Assembly: GCA_029721435.1 (NCBI GenBank)
Contig: CM056586.1
Coordinates: 70,937,607 to 71,001,606, forward strand
DNA: 64,000 bases
Direction: 5' to 3'
Source: Gymnothorax reevesii
Taxonomy: Eukaryota > Chordata > Actinopteri > Anguilliformes > Muraenidae
A model generated the notes under the pieces. It was not told the origin of the DNA and did not search any database. It saw nothing but the letters and a program-made list of their open reading frames with translations. This document shows positions 1 through 11,760 of the stretch, one piece after another (the stretch's first letter is position 1; each line of letters opens with the position of its first letter). Both the position numbers and the translations under genes were made by a program.

Positions 1-190
1 GCTGAGGGCAATTCATATCGCACTTAATCCGGTGCTTCTCCGGTGCTGCCCCGGAGCTAAACCACCTCCAGTGGTGGTTTAAATTACTCCAGGGTAAACT
101 GCGCTGCAGTAAATTACTCCGCTGTAAATGAATTCACATCAAACTTTAACCCGGTGCTGCTACGGACCTGCTGCAGTGCTAATACGGAAT
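1..190. repeat. Short imperfect tandem motif at window start
   Basis: A motif with an ATTCA(T/C)ATC start and a CCGGTGCT end appears near 10-34 and again near 130-158, about 120 bp apart. Between the copies are short self-complementary words around CCACCTCCAGTGGTGG. This could be the edge of a dispersed repeat cut by the window boundary. No family is recognised. Confidence 0.35.
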
Positions 191-758
191 GAACTGTCAA
201 TCTGAAAGGGGCTATAGTTGCTATGAACAGAGGAGGGGCGGAGACTTATTGCTTTTGGCTTGGTTCCTGCTGGCGTCGATGTTGGCGTCCGCATTCTCCA
301 AGCATTTCTGGAACATAACTCAGAAACCGCTCAGGATTTTTTCCCTAAATACTGTCGGTGCATTCGTTGGCTTCTGTACTACTGTATTTTGTCATTTTAG
401 AGTTTCTGGGGGGGTGGGACATTTGTTTTAAGTAAAAACACACTCAAGTTTCATTTTTTTCAAAGGTCTTTATAGGTCTATATACTGGTATCTTTTAGCA
501 TAGCACACCCTGAGAAAAGATAGGAGGAGATGGATGCATCTGAATCAATGGAAAAGGCCAATTTACAACAATATCTGTTACAGGTGCTGTAATTTCATTC
601 TATCGTTCTCTTACTTATCCAGCCATTACATGAAGGTTTGATTGAGGTTTTCCTAGTCCTGGCCTCAACAATGAAATGCCTGTATTTCATCTTTCTCATT
701 GTAATTCCACACAGTTAGGGTGTACTTTGTGTTTTTGAAAAGGCCTTACGGTGTGGTT

Positions 759-900
759 TGTGATTGGTCGGCTGCTCGCAAAGCCAAATGGAGTAACCAA
801 GATGACATTGATTTATTTTGATAGTGCATTTGATAGTTTGTATAAAAGGCAGCTCAGTCAGTAATCACTTCGGCAATGGCTGCAGAGTTGAAGAGCACAT
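759..900 (+). promoter_or_regulatory. TATA/CCAAT-box arrangement, possible core promoter
   Basis: An inverted CCAAT box (TGATTGGTCGG) near 759-769 is followed about 75 bp later by TATAAAAGGC near 841-850, which is the usual spacing of a TATA promoter. A short frame starting at the ATG in GCAATGGCTGCAG about 35 bp further on closes after about 24 codons, so no protein is supported. It could be a cryptic, non-coding or transposon promoter. Confidence 0.3.
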
Positions 901-949
901 TGTTACACATCCACATTAAAATCTTACAGCAATGCTCAAGTAACGGCTA

Positions 950-2190
950 GTTTATTTTTATATTTCACGTATGTACTATATGCCTAGTCCAGGACTGTGA
1001 TTCTGCCGAGTATTTCCACACTGTATTGCTGTAGAAAAAGACAAATTCGGCTTCTAGGCGAAAGCCTACAGCTGCCGTCACATCCTGTATTCTGCAGTGA
1101 CTCTACGGGCTGTGCCAAGGCTTCAGTGCGACAGCAAGTGTGTCCAACGAAAGTGAGCTACTCTACGCAAGCAAGGATTTATGGGCAAATTTCCAGGCGT
1201 AAATCCAGCCTGATAAATAAATATTTATGGAGCATTGCTTGTTCATTAGACATTCAGGTTTTTCTTTCTCACAATTTTGATGCAAAATTACCAAAACCTC
1301 TGTGTCACTTGAGTCTTCTGTGTCTCAGCTAAGATTTACTGACTCACCCGTCTGTGAGAATGTCTCTGTCACACTGATGATAGAATTTGCTTGTCCCTTG
1401 TCAAAATTGTCTCATCGCCATGATTTGCATTTCATTTTTTCCCCCTGCAAGAGCATCATTTATCCCATGTTGGGGTCTGGCTAAACTCAGTCTGGCCTGG
1501 TCTTGTTTCTTTGGTTACTGATCTATGCTTATGAACTGCCTAGCAACTGTTATAGGTTAGTTAAAAGTAAGACAAAAAGGTTGCCATGGTGACAGTGATA
1601 GCTTACTAATACATCTTTTAAAGAAAGAAGGCATTTGCATACCTGGTATCTAAAATGTACAGATTTGAGAGGCAGCTGAATGCACAGGTCAGCAAGGCTG
1701 TTCTGTTGCCCAAAACAGTTTGTGACGGAAGCACAAATGAGGCATTAGACGTGTGGGAAAGCATACGGGTGCCTGGAGCACGACTCCAACGGATTTTATT
1801 CATTGGAGCACTCCCTGCCTCTTCGCTCAACGGCTACCAATGTGACCAATTAGATATATGATTTCTAGGCTGAAATGACTCAAATATGAATTTTTTTTTT
1901 TTTGGTCTTAATGTGACGCATATCCTTAAACCAGAAGTGAGTCACTTTCATCTGTGGTCTGAGATCAGATATAAACCAGACACATGGCCATACGACATGA
2001 ATGAAAACAGTCAGATCGGGATCCAGTCTGCCTGCACTGATTGCTGTAGTAGCAATGCCAGCAAAACTGTAAAAGCTAGCCCTCTGTTTTTTTTTTTGGT
2101 ATTTTCAACCTCATCTCATACAACTGACAAATTGTTTGCCATCAACCAGGGAAAAATCCCATCCACTCATTCACAACAAGTGTGTTGATT
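950..2190. other. Non-coding stretch, nothing recognised
   Basis: Mixed-composition DNA with short unrelated open frames on both strands, poly-T runs near 1889 and 2088, and no domain, TIR or tRNA-like structure that I can see. Confidence 0.4.
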
Positions 2191-2199
2191 TACTCAGTG

Positions 2200-3420
2200 C
2201 ATGCGTGCCGTTTCGGAAGACAGATTAAATGTTGGGTTTTACGAAATGAACCAATTGCGAAAAGCAGTAGAATACAAAAAGGAGGCTTTATTTCTGAAGG
2301 GGGAAATCCCCAACAGAGCTGGCTACAATTCAATGTCCGCAATCCAAAATTCAAAGTCCAATGGGCGAAATCCAGAGTCATACACAGGGCACCAATCACA
2401 AAATCCGTAGTCAGACAAAAAGAGGTCAAAAAACAAGAATGCGGCAAAAGTACAGGGAATCGGCAAAACTGCGTCTAGGGCGGTCCAGTCAGAAAGATAA
2501 ATCACTATGAATCAAGGCGAGAGAAGCGTAGCACAGGAAACAAGGAAGAACGATCTGACAAGGAATTGAATCAAACAGACATCTTATATACACATCCAGG
2601 AGAACACATGATCAGGGAGAACAGGTGCAATCAATGGAACAATAATCATGGAGTGACACTTTGGGAATAAACTAATCACATGAATTTGGCCGAAGCCAAA
2701 ACGCAGACAGGGATAACGAGACAAACCTATGGACAGACAAACAGCTCCAGTCACGGAGTACTAAAGTGTATAGTTTAGAGAAAGGAAAGCACAAAGTATT
2801 TGTGGAGACCCACAGAAAATCACAGCAGAAATAATTAGGGAAAGGCAAGGAGGCGGAGACTAAAATAGGGCGACTGCTGAGAGATCATTAGTCAATTAGT
2901 AAGTGCAGCTATACAAACCCGAGTGCTTGTTAGTAAGTTAGTCCAAATATACATGGTTAGTGTGGGTTAGTAAGTAGCGGAAACAACAAACTGTTAGTAT
3001 GTGTTAGTAAGACAGTAAAAGAGAGAGGAAGGAAGAACACGAGATAATGAAAGAAGATTGAAACCCAGAAACCAATAAATCACCCGAATGAGTGGCACGC
3101 AAGACAAGGGACCGTGAGCAAAGATACACACATGACAAGACAGGGGAGACAAAGTGCAAAGCATGGAAAATAAACATGGCATGAAACATGGCCATGAAAA
3201 CAAAATATGGCATGGAGACTATGATAACTAAAACATGAAAATAATAAAACAAGAAATCCTAAATACCGAATACACAATACACAATCCAAGAAAGGTCAGA
3301 CAAAGTCAATGGTCAGTAAACATCAATCCATCATGGCACTAGGCCAGGCGCAGAACTTAAACTAGACATGGGGAAAACATGGAGCATGGCATGGCAAGGA
3401 CAGAAAATGCAGGATCACAA
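2200..3420. repeat. Purine-rich dispersed repeat, unrecognised
   Basis: A long strand-asymmetric A/G-rich block with many ACA/GACA/AGCAGG words. It contains several loose repeats of TTAGTAAGT between about 2890 and 3010, and repeats of CATGGCATG and ACATGG between 3170 and 3400. The composition resembles the untranslated or terminal part of a retroelement read in antisense, but no protein domain is visible to prove it. Confidence 0.35.
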
Positions 3421-3489
3421 CATTAATTCACATGATACTTAAGTACAGGTCACTAACTCAGCAATATTCATGCATAAAACTAGCCTTTA

Positions 3490-3575
3490 AAGTGTGAATT
3501 CGAAATTACGTGTATAACACATATAACGTTACAAGTGTGAGTTACATGTAATTTACACCAGTTTTACACTGATTT
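3490..3575. repeat. Fragment of a dispersed repeat shared with 7.65-7.92 kb
   Basis: This short block has the same succession of words (TTACACGT-like, GTGAGTTACATGTA, TTTACACCAGTTT) as the two-unit repeat near 7650-7915. It probably comes from the same element family. Confidence 0.35.
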
Positions 3576-3930
3576 TTCTCGAGGCAGCTAATGCTGACTA
3601 TTCACTTAAGGATTTTCAAATCCAAATTTTTAACATTATAATCCTCTAAATGCGCACGCTAGACAATTTAGCGGGGCTTCGGCACCACACACCTGCCTTT
3701 TAGAGCAACAATGGCACAGTAACTATTCCGCAGACGCAAGATTTTGCATATCTGGCGTGATCTCACTTGACCTCAGAAGAAAACAAACACGGAGGATGAT
3801 CAACGATGTCAGCTTGTCGTCCTGGCGTGCGCTCTGTCATGTTTGTTTGTTACCCGTGCAGGTACGCAACATCCGGTATGACGCTTCCTGGTCTGCTCGC
3901 TCTCATTGGCTGTTGCAGGTATTTCCGTCG

Positions 3931-5165
3931 GTATGGAAGCATATAGTTATATCATATAGCAATATCAGAAATGCATTTTTGCATTTTCATTTTCAAGTTC
4001 ATGTTATCAATTTTCATAACAAATGGAAAATTAAAATACATTCCTCATTTGCATTTGCATTTTGAGAAGTACCCTGCAATATCACTAATAAAACGAAAAC
4101 GCTAATCGTTTTCAGCAAATACAAATAAAAGCAAATACATTCTCGGAAATGCTTTTTCGTATGAACTGGCTTTGTAACCGACTGAACGACTAAACAGATG
4201 ATGCGCAGATAACCCGTCCAAAGATCGACAGATCTGAGTATAAGCACATAGTTTCAGTGGAAACAGCACTAATCCAAACGCACACAGGGGTAATTGAGTG
4301 CAAGAGCAGAATCTTTCGGGGGAAAACTTAAGCTATATTCTCAATCAAACTTCGAAATGTCCGGGTGGTCATCCGTGCACAGTCAACTATGTAAGTAAGC
4401 ATTTGTGTTTTGACATAAAACTTCATGCAGCAGGAGTTTCCCTCTGATTGATAACCAATGAGATCGCTTGTATTTGTTAATATCCAATCCATACCAAATT
4501 GTGGGGGAAGTCCTTCTCAACGTCAGGCCACACCCAAATAGGGAGGGCATTTTCTTCTTAATTTTGTTAGGAAAAGTGCATGAGACCTTGAAATTGAAAA
4601 TGCAAAGCCAGGCAGGGCAGTCTGTCATGAAAATGAAAAAGAAAAGTGGCAAACTGCGTTAGCGATTTAATTATGAGACAGATATCGCATCTGCTTCTTG
4701 AAAAAGAAAAAGTATTTCCGAGAATGTATCTGCTTTATGAGATTAGCGTTTTCAATTTCGGTTTGTTAGTGATATTGCGGGGCACTTCTTGCAAATGAAC
4801 AGAGTGCGAACATGGACTTGAAAATGCAAACGCAAAGTGAAGGATTACTTTAGCATTTTTGTGACGATACAAATAACTCGAAATTGAAAAAGCATTTCTG
4901 AGAATGTATTTACTTTATAGGATTAGCGTTTTCGTTTTGTGAGTGATATTGTAGGGCATTTCTCGAAAATGCAAATGCGGAATGTATTTTAATTTTCCAT
5001 TTGTTATGAAAATTGCATACATGGACTTGAAAATGAATATGCAAAGGGAAGGATTACATTTGCATTTTCATTATGATACAAATAATGTGCTTGTATCTTG
5101 AAAATAAAAATGCATTTCTTACATTGCATTTTCATTTTCATTTTGTTAACTATATGCTTCCATAC
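3931..5165. mobile_element. Fold-back element with long inverted arms
   Basis: The left end GTATGGAAGCATATAGTTA (3931-3949) is the exact reverse complement of the right end (5147-5165). The similarity continues inward. The block at 3983-4056 is the inverse of about 4970-5035, and a module with AAAACGCTAATCG at 4077-4152 is the inverse of about 4890-4960. A further copy of that module in the right-arm orientation lies near 4710-4790. The element is A/T-rich with ATTTGCATTT-type words and has no coding capacity. It looks like a non-autonomous fold-back DNA transposon of about 1.2 kb. I could not define a clean target-site duplication. Confidence 0.7.
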
Positions 5166-5169
5166 GTAG

Positions 5170-6350
5170 GAGGCAGCCGATCAAGAGTTGCAAATATGAA
5201 ACACGTTTGATATTTACGGTTCGAGATCAAGGAGGCTGAGACTCGATTTGGAGCAGTGAAACTGTCGAATTGACACCTCACGCTTGAAGATTATTTGGAC
5301 AAATAATCAGTTAAGATAAGCCTGGAATGAGGCCACGCCCCCTGACCGTCGCAGGGAGCAAATCGGGCAGTAAATCGGACCTTTTATTCTCAAGTGTGTG
5401 GCCAGCCTAAAAGTGCTCAGAAGTTTTTTATATTGTTTCATTGAGAGATATTTTTGACAGATTTGACAAACTATGTTCAACTAACTACTGAACAACTGAA
5501 CTTAACGGTAGTTCAACTCGAACAAATGACTTTGTGATTATTCGTCAAGGTTTCTGCCACTAGGCTAACCTGCCACTCTGAATAAATTATGGCAGGGGTC
5601 TCAAATAATAGCTTCAACCCACACAGACCCCAGTGCGAGTGTGGACAACGTTTCAGCAAATCATTCAGGACTAAATTATGCAATGTCAACACTGGGGAAA
5701 AGCATACTTTATATGGAATGCCTGTAAATTATGCATTTATTTCTACATAGTTTACAGACATGCAAGTAAAGTTATATGAATTTTTTATTGGAAAAAAACT
5801 TCATTAAATTAATAATTTTTTCTTATTTCAATAATATAATATTAATAATATATTCATTTGGACATTGATGAAAGAGCACATGAGCACACCAGGGTAAACA
5901 AACAACAATCAAATGCTTCTTTTCGTGGCAGGACACAACGACGACCACGTTTTGGAGACTCTGCTAAACGAACCGCAGACTGCACAAAGCGAGGTGCAGT
6001 CTGCGCAGTAGCCAAAAGTGTCAGCTGCAAACCTACAAACTTAACACAAATTATCGAGAAGAGCTTGGTTCCTGAGGCAGCGCCGCATTGGCCATTACTG
6101 GACGTTGCCTCTCTGCCCCATGATTGACGAGTGTTATGATAAAAATATAAGACATTGTTGGTTTGGTTATGATTTTCACCAACTGAAGCAAGTTCGAGGA
6201 TCCTTGACTTGCCCATTTGTAACACCGGCATGAGCACGGCAATTTTCACTGTCCTGGATGGGGCTTTGGGGTTTGTAATTTACACACTTGAATAGAAAGC
6301 TTTTTTAGCATATATTTTAAATATAATTTAATGAGTTAACACTCTCAAGA
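5170..6350. other. Non-coding stretch, nothing recognised
   Basis: Between two repeats. It includes an AT-rich segment (about 5760-5860). The short open frames on both strands show no recognisable domain. Confidence 0.4.
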
Positions 6351-6356
6351 GTTCAT

Positions 6357-6600
6357 AAATCATTCATTCATTCATTCATCTTCTATACTCGCTTATTCCT
6401 CACTAGGGTCACGGGGCAAGCTGGAGCCTATCCCAGCTGACTATGGGCAAAGGCAGGGACCCACCCTGGACAGCTTGCCAATCCATCGCGGGGCACACAC
6501 ACCATTCACACACCATTCACTCTCACACTCATACCTGTGGGCAATTTAGTGTCTCCAATTAACCTGATATGCATGACTTTTGACTGTGGGAGGAAACCAG
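6357..6600. repeat. Common fish interspersed repeat, LINE-tail-like
   Basis: It begins with a (CATT)n run at 6361-6379, then CTTCTATACTCGCTTATTCC, the GGGTCACGGGGCAAGCTGGAG region, CACCCTGGACAG, GGGCAATTTAGTGTCTCC and GACTGTGGGAGGAAACC. This order of words is typical of a very abundant teleost repeat usually attributed to the 3' end of an RTE-type LINE. Family assignment is from memory of that pattern. Confidence 0.7.
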
Positions 6601-6856
6601 AGTTTCATAAATCATAAGTTCATAAATTAAACTAATGAAGAAAGTTTCATTTACTTATAATAAGTACCTTGTGAATGAAAATAATGATAAGTTCATAAAT
6701 GAAAAATAATTTTTAAAAAATCCTAATGATTTTCAAAGGATTTTACAAATATTTATAACCTGTATGATACAGTCGTTCTGTTGCACTCCTCAGACTGACT
6801 GTCGCTATACTAATGCCTGTATGCGAAAGCTCTCAAAGTGCTTTGCGTGGCCTCGT

Positions 6857-6940
6857 TATGAGTGGGAGGCTTCTTCTTCTTTTTGGTTTTATGGCGGATG
6901 ACAGACCTGTTGGTGTATTACCGCCAACTACTGGATTCAT
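6857..6940 (-). repeat. Repeat terminus (CAGTAG..GGCGGTAATACACC type)
   Basis: Read on the minus strand this starts with CCAGTAGTTGGCGGTAAT, continues through a GCCATAAAACC segment and ends in an AAGAAGAAGAAG run. This is a pattern common in teleost intergenic DNA, probably a DNA-transposon end. A decayed relative (TTCTTCTTCTATGATTATTG, then GGCAGTTGG) occurs near 11799-11830. Confidence 0.4.
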
Positions 6941-7052
6941 TCAACATAAATTTCCCTATTCCTCTTATATCGAATTCCCACCGAAGCCTCGCCAAAGTGA
7001 AAGGTGCACTGTGTCTAACAATGCGTTTGCACTCTGCATGTGTTCAGTGTGA

Positions 7053-7343
7053 TTACACTTTCGATTCGTCTAATCTACGAGCCGAATGTAGACGCAATGC
7101 ACTGAAATGTTGCAATGGTTTAGATATTCTGTGTGAATTAGCAAGTGTGTTTGGAACTGATCGCGTGGTGTTACTCAAATCAGTAGCTAACGAACAGGAA
7201 GCCTTCTTGTGCAAGCCCGTTGGTAGCACAACGAAAGTATCTCTGCCTTCCACCATTGCTTTGATTGCGTCTCGCTGGTAAGATTGGAAGGAAAGTCCAT
7301 GTTTGTCTTCCATCACCCCTATAGCTCCGTTGATGGCATCCAT
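7053..7343 (-). pseudogene. RecQ-like helicase N-terminal fragment
   Basis: The first 43 codons from the minus-strand ATG at 7343 read like the start of a RecQ-family superfamily 2 helicase. FQSYQRDAIKAMVEGRDTFV resembles the Q-motif and lead-in, followed by VLPTG at the position of motif I. After PTG the expected glycine of the Walker A loop is not present (PTGLHKK) and similarity stops. The frame then runs on to a stop after only 96 residues, so DEAH and later helicase motifs are missing. RecQ-like fragments in fish are often carried by transposons, and a repeat terminus lies about 110 bp away at 6857-6940. Alternatively this is the first exon of a degraded helicase gene copy. Helicase similarity is fairly clear; function is not expected. 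Confidence 0.55.
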
Positions 7344-7646
7344 CTTAGCGGACGACAGCTTTTAAAGAAGGAAATGACGTCAACACCAAAGCTGCCTGCT
7401 GATTAGTCCAGCCAAAAATTTCAGGCGAAGCGCCGCGAGGTAGCTTTCCTTTAACGCCCTTATGGGAGCGATCATCAAAGCCACCTAGCGGACACAAGGG
7501 CGTTAATCATTAACGTTACAAATATTTACTGAAGGTAATACAGGTGGGAATCCGAAGTGTTGACGTATGGAAAAGGCCTGTAGTTCACAGAACTGTGGCG
7601 AGCATTAAAGTAGAACCGCCACAAATATCAGACTTGTTTTGCACGT

Positions 7647-7915
7647 ATGGTTTGGAAGGTGCTTCATTTCACATTTTTGTAAATGTTAGTTACACGTACT
7701 TTACGTAAAAACCACCAGTTTCTCAAATGAATCACATGTGGAAGAATAGTTTAGTGTTTTCTGTTACGTGCAATCAACGCAATTTACACGTATGGGTCAG
7801 AACCTGTTTCATTTCACGTTTTTACACTTGGGTTACACGTACCTTAAGGCACGTTTAACGAGCCACCAGTTTCACGCATGACTTGTGTGTGGATGAAGCA
7901 TGTAGTGTTTGCTAG
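7647..7915. repeat. Two-unit diverged tandem repeat
   Basis: Two units of about 140 bp follow each other, one from about 7647 and one from about 7789. Each has the order CGTATGG, TTTCATTTCAC, GTTACACGTAC, CCACCAGTTTC, GTGTGGA/ATGTGGA and TAGTGTTT. This is probably internal sequence of a DNA transposon; the block near 3490 is related. Confidence 0.6.
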
Positions 7916-8229
7916 GTAGTATTTTTGAATGTGAACTGTCAACATAGGCAAATACGATCTGAGAAAAAAATCCAAATTGAACAATGACGCTTGTAATTTC
8001 AAGGTAGTGTACGACTTCCCAACTTTGTTAGTTGTGCTGATCTTAGCCATCTGCCCTGAGTGGAAAAAGGCTGTAACACCATTAACGCTGGTTAAGTGTG
8101 TGTGTTTGCCGAACAGAAGACATGGGGAATATGGCTGCACCAGGAGCAGCCAGTGGCCTGATATTAGAGAGGACGGGGACCATAGTTTACCCTGTTCCCA
8201 AAGCTGCTGTCCCGCTCACAGTCTCTTCA

Positions 8230-8535
8230 CGTCGGCCGTAGTGACCCACTGACGTGTCCATTTAAGTGCTGGAGCAGAGCCTGCTGCCTCGCAGGCACAC
8301 GGCGTAAAATCGCTAAACCAGCCCGCTAAGCCATTACGGCCATTACCCCCATAATCATTCAACAGGAGCCCCTTTTACCGTCAATGACGACTCAGAGGTC
8401 GAGCTTTTTATGCTTCGTCCGTAAAAAGCATCATAAAAACGGGGGGAAACACCTCCATATTCATGAAGCGCTTTTCTGCTGCGCGCATCAGGATTGGAAG
8501 TAGCCGGTGTCAAGGTGTAATATCCAAAGGGGCTT
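8230..8535. promoter_or_regulatory. Candidate conserved non-coding element
   Basis: A repeat-free stretch with CpGs and several Hox-type words (GTAAAA, CCATAATCATT, TTTTATG, CATAAAA, CCATTAC). The texture resembles vertebrate CNEs. There is no coding signal. This is judged by eye only, without alignment. Confidence 0.35.
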
Positions 8536-9125
8536 CTCTTAGAAAAAAAAATAGAAGATGGCTGTCCTGACCAGTGTTTAGTGTTATTGTAGAGTTTAAA
8601 ATCTTGTTTTATCACAAAAGAATAAAATATTAACTTGCTTTAAGTCTGCTTAACAAGTCTAACTTTCATCGGCAAATCTTTAAATGAGTCAAATTATCTC
8701 CTGGAGCAGAGTGATAAAAAAAGACAGTAAGTGTAAAAATAATGATAAAACACTTTTTGAGTTTTCTTTTGTTTTTCTTGTGTGCCGGGGTGACCAGCTG
8801 ACGGGACTAATTCATCACTGCGGTCACTACAGGGAAGTACAGCTGAAAAATCTTTGAATGTCTTTTGGTGGTTTTACTGCTTGACGCAGTGCTTCAGCAC
8901 CTAAATGTCTGCAGAAAGAGCAACTTCTTTATTTAATCAACTGAGACACTGGATCCTTCTGTTATGACATGATCTACCCTTGTATGTAAATGTTTTACTT
9001 TTAGAGATGGAAAAGGATTAATGTCACTGCAGCTGTTGCGTTTGTTTGTTTGTTTGTTTTCCGAATCTGAAAGTCCCCTCGCAATTTCAACATTTTTTAG
9101 ACAGTGATGAAAAGTGGCATTTTGG
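8536..9125. other. Non-coding stretch, simple (TTTG)n run
   Basis: Contains a short (TTTG)n array near 9040-9059 and otherwise unremarkable AT-rich DNA. No gene or repeat family is recognised. Confidence 0.4.
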
Positions 9126-9129
9126 TCAT

Positions 9130-9231
9130 ATCCCAGCAAACATGAGACGTCTGCCCGACGTGCAGACGACGTTTATAACGTGATATAGACATGATCTGCT
9201 CGTCGGGCAGACGTCTCATGTTTGCTGGGAT
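9130..9231. mobile_element. Palindromic MITE with perfect 31-bp arms
   Basis: Positions 9130-9160 are the exact reverse complement of 9201-9231 (31 of 31 bases). The arms begin ATCCCAGCAAACATGAGACG, and a 40-bp loop separates them. Non-autonomous DNA transposons of this kind are common in fish. Perfect arms indicate a young insertion or maintenance as a hairpin. Confidence 0.8.
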
Positions 9232-9359
9232 GCTAATGATTTAAGGCCTTCAAATTTATCGTTACAGAATGATCGAATGCATCGAGACGTCAGTCACCAG
9301 GTTCATGGCGAAACACGCAACTAAGCATTTAACATTTTCCCAATGTTTTCGTTGAACTG

Positions 9360-9890
9360 TGTCGCTGCTTTAGCGCCCTATTGAAGGGCGCAGCAGGGAG
9401 TATTCTGCTGACGCTCATCTATCCTGGGCAATGCTGCGGCCAGCGACGAGCCTCACTTTGGGAGTCGTGGCTGCAGCTACCTCTGGCAGATTCTTGGTTG
9501 GATCTCATTCCCATGGATGCGTGGGGGCGTCCCAGCAGGGCCGTGAAGCAGGACTGCGGGTCCGTGCCCAGCTGAAGAAACGGCTCAGTAATTGGAGCCA
9601 TTTTGGAGAGTTGCGATGAATTATGTCCCCCTGCACCTTTAATGAGTTCCAGAGTCTGGGCCGGTGCTGCTCTGTTGCCGTGATCCCCTGCTGCTCCTGT
9701 GAGTTGACCAACATTTATCACCGGAGCACCAGAAACTCCCCTGTAAACCAGACAAATGCCTTCCTGCTTAGGAATCTTATTTAGCGCTACCAGATTCATG
9801 GCAACAAACGCTGCATTAATAGTTATCTATTGAATCTCTCGCACGCAATAAACACCCACATTTATTTCTCTGCTTTCGCGGGGAAAGGGT
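9360..9890. promoter_or_regulatory. Candidate conserved non-coding element, GC-rich
   Basis: A repeat-free block of balanced composition. It contains words such as GCGATGAATTATG, CCTTTAATGAG and CAGTAATTGGAGCC that have the look of a vertebrate enhancer. Open frames here (up to 126 codons on the minus strand) show no domain, low-complexity bias or splice logic, so I do not call a gene. Confidence 0.35.
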
Positions 9891-11550
9891 AAGTGGATCA
9901 ATTAGGGAGGACTACAAGTTCAGCATCTTTACATGTAGTGGTGGTCATTAAGTTCAGCCAGACAGTGGCTCCTGCGTTGTCCCGGGTCTGTTTTCCAAAC
10001 CCAAAACAAGACTCATTATCAGCTTCTACAAAATATGCAACGCTGTCTCACACACACCCCAGCACCCCTCCAGTCCCCCGCCTCAGTCCCCATTCACATA
10101 CACGGCCCAGCCCTGCGTTTATTTTAAATTTGTTGGCCTTTTAGATTTCTGCCAATCACAAATTTGTCTGGTAAAATGCTTTGTTTATATTCAGAATCTG
10201 AAACGTTCAGCTGAAAAAGCCATGTTGATTGAGCGTTTCCGATATGAAGGGTTCTATAATAACTATGTACCCTAAAACAGGTCAGTAATATTGTGTGAGA
10301 TCTGCTTCTTACAGTGTTAAGCACAGTAGAAGAAGCGCAATAATGTCCAGTGTTGCACGTGAAAAACATAGAATGATATCCATAATAATTTGAACAGAGG
10401 AATAGGACTAGGCTCTGCCCGCCTATTTCACAATTTCAAATTTGTGATAAAACAATTCACACATCGTACAGATTTTCAGTGTTTTGGTCAATATAACACA
10501 TCCTGTTTTCAGGACGTAGAGGTTTCAACACTTTTTATAGCTCGATTTCAACGCAAAATAATAGGAGGGACTATTCTTATCAACTGCAGCAATTTCTGAT
10601 TAGTTGTGTTCAACTGGCTTTTCAATACAGGCATAAGAGCGTTTAATATCTAGTCTTAATTCAAGGCCTCCGACTGCCATTTGAGTCCGTTTTGGTATTT
10701 TTTAATGAGCCTAGAGCACTGCTGAGTTCAGGAATTGGGAAGAGAAGGCTTCTGTAGTTTATGATGAAGAAGTCGCACCATACCAAAGAAAAGCCGTTAA
10801 ACACCCATCCAACAAATACAAACTACTCATCAGGAGATAGTCAGGGACCACGGTCTGCAGAGATCTTCACAAATAGAACCAAAGAGGTTTCGCTGCATGA
10901 TGCAAACCTCTCGGTCACCTCAAAACCAGGATTGCCAGGTCAAGGTTTACTAAAAAGATGTACAGGAACCTTCGTTGTCCGGCAAAACGTTCTTATGGCT
11001 AAATAAGAGCAAGACTCACTTGTATTTGAGTGATGGAAAGACAAAAGGCAGAGTCTGAAAGGAACTTCCCCAGGGCCCGGGAACCGACCACTCCTCCCTG
11101 ACGGTGTCCCGAAACGAGCAGGGGCTGAGGGTGACTTCAGTACAAGCCTGGCAAAGCATCACCAGAGACGGTACTCAGCTCCAGGTGATGTCATCGGTGA
11201 CACGTCCGGAGATTAAAAAAAAAATAAAAAATGCATCACAACTGCCTGTAAACTTGTCAGCTGTCAATTGCGCTTTATCGTTAAAATCTAAAGCACTCTA
11301 TGCTGCCGGACGACAAGTCAAAATGACCATATGCAGAATTATTTCAAACACTCCCATCTTTCGGTTAAACGTTTTTACCTGTCGTAGCTAGATTCCTGGA
11401 TTGACTGCGAGGCACATAGAACTTAAGCTAGCTAGATACACTTACTTCTGGTTGGGATTGGTGGATTTAGATAAAAATGTCCTTATTATTATTATGGCGT
11501 TGAAATACAGGTCTGTGGTTTTATTACCTGAAAAAGTCATATCGATCTGT
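9891..11550. other. Non-coding stretch, nothing recognised
   Basis: No domain, inverted repeat or known repeat is seen. A C/A-rich patch occurs near 10049-10110. Confidence 0.4.
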
Positions 11551-11552
11551 GT

Positions 11553-11760
11553 ACTGTGCCCTGAAAAAGTATTTGCCTCCCTTCTGATTTCTTATATTTT
11601 TGCATATTTGTTGGAAACAATTTCAACTTCAGTTCAGTTCAAATTCAAAATTTCAAATCTTTAAACAAAATTTAGGAAAAAAAACAAAGGGAACCTGAGT
11701 GAACTCAAATTTTCATTAAAATGTTTTTAACAAACGATCATTTAATTTATAGAAACTGGC
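11553..11760. mobile_element. End of a Tc1-like transposon (remnant)
   Basis: CTGTGCCCTGAAAAAGTATT followed by GCCTCCCTTCTGATTTCTTA matches the terminal sequence of a Tc1-like family widespread in teleosts. The A/T-rich inner part is degraded. Antisense transposase-region remnants of the same type occur at 13600-13875, so the two may have been parts of one copy later split by the SINE at 11964-12435. Confidence 0.55.

Noticed and set aside
5854..6249. 131-codon minus-strand open frame
   Set aside because: Overlapped by an 89-codon frame on the opposite strand. Neither has protein-family character.
6862..7281. 139-codon plus-strand open frame
   Set aside because: It is the antisense of the RecQ-like fragment plus a repeat terminus, with no similarity of its own.
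9419..9799. 126-codon minus-strand open frame
   Set aside because: No domain, and several overlapping frames are open in the same GC-rich stretch. An enhancer-like non-coding element is more likely.
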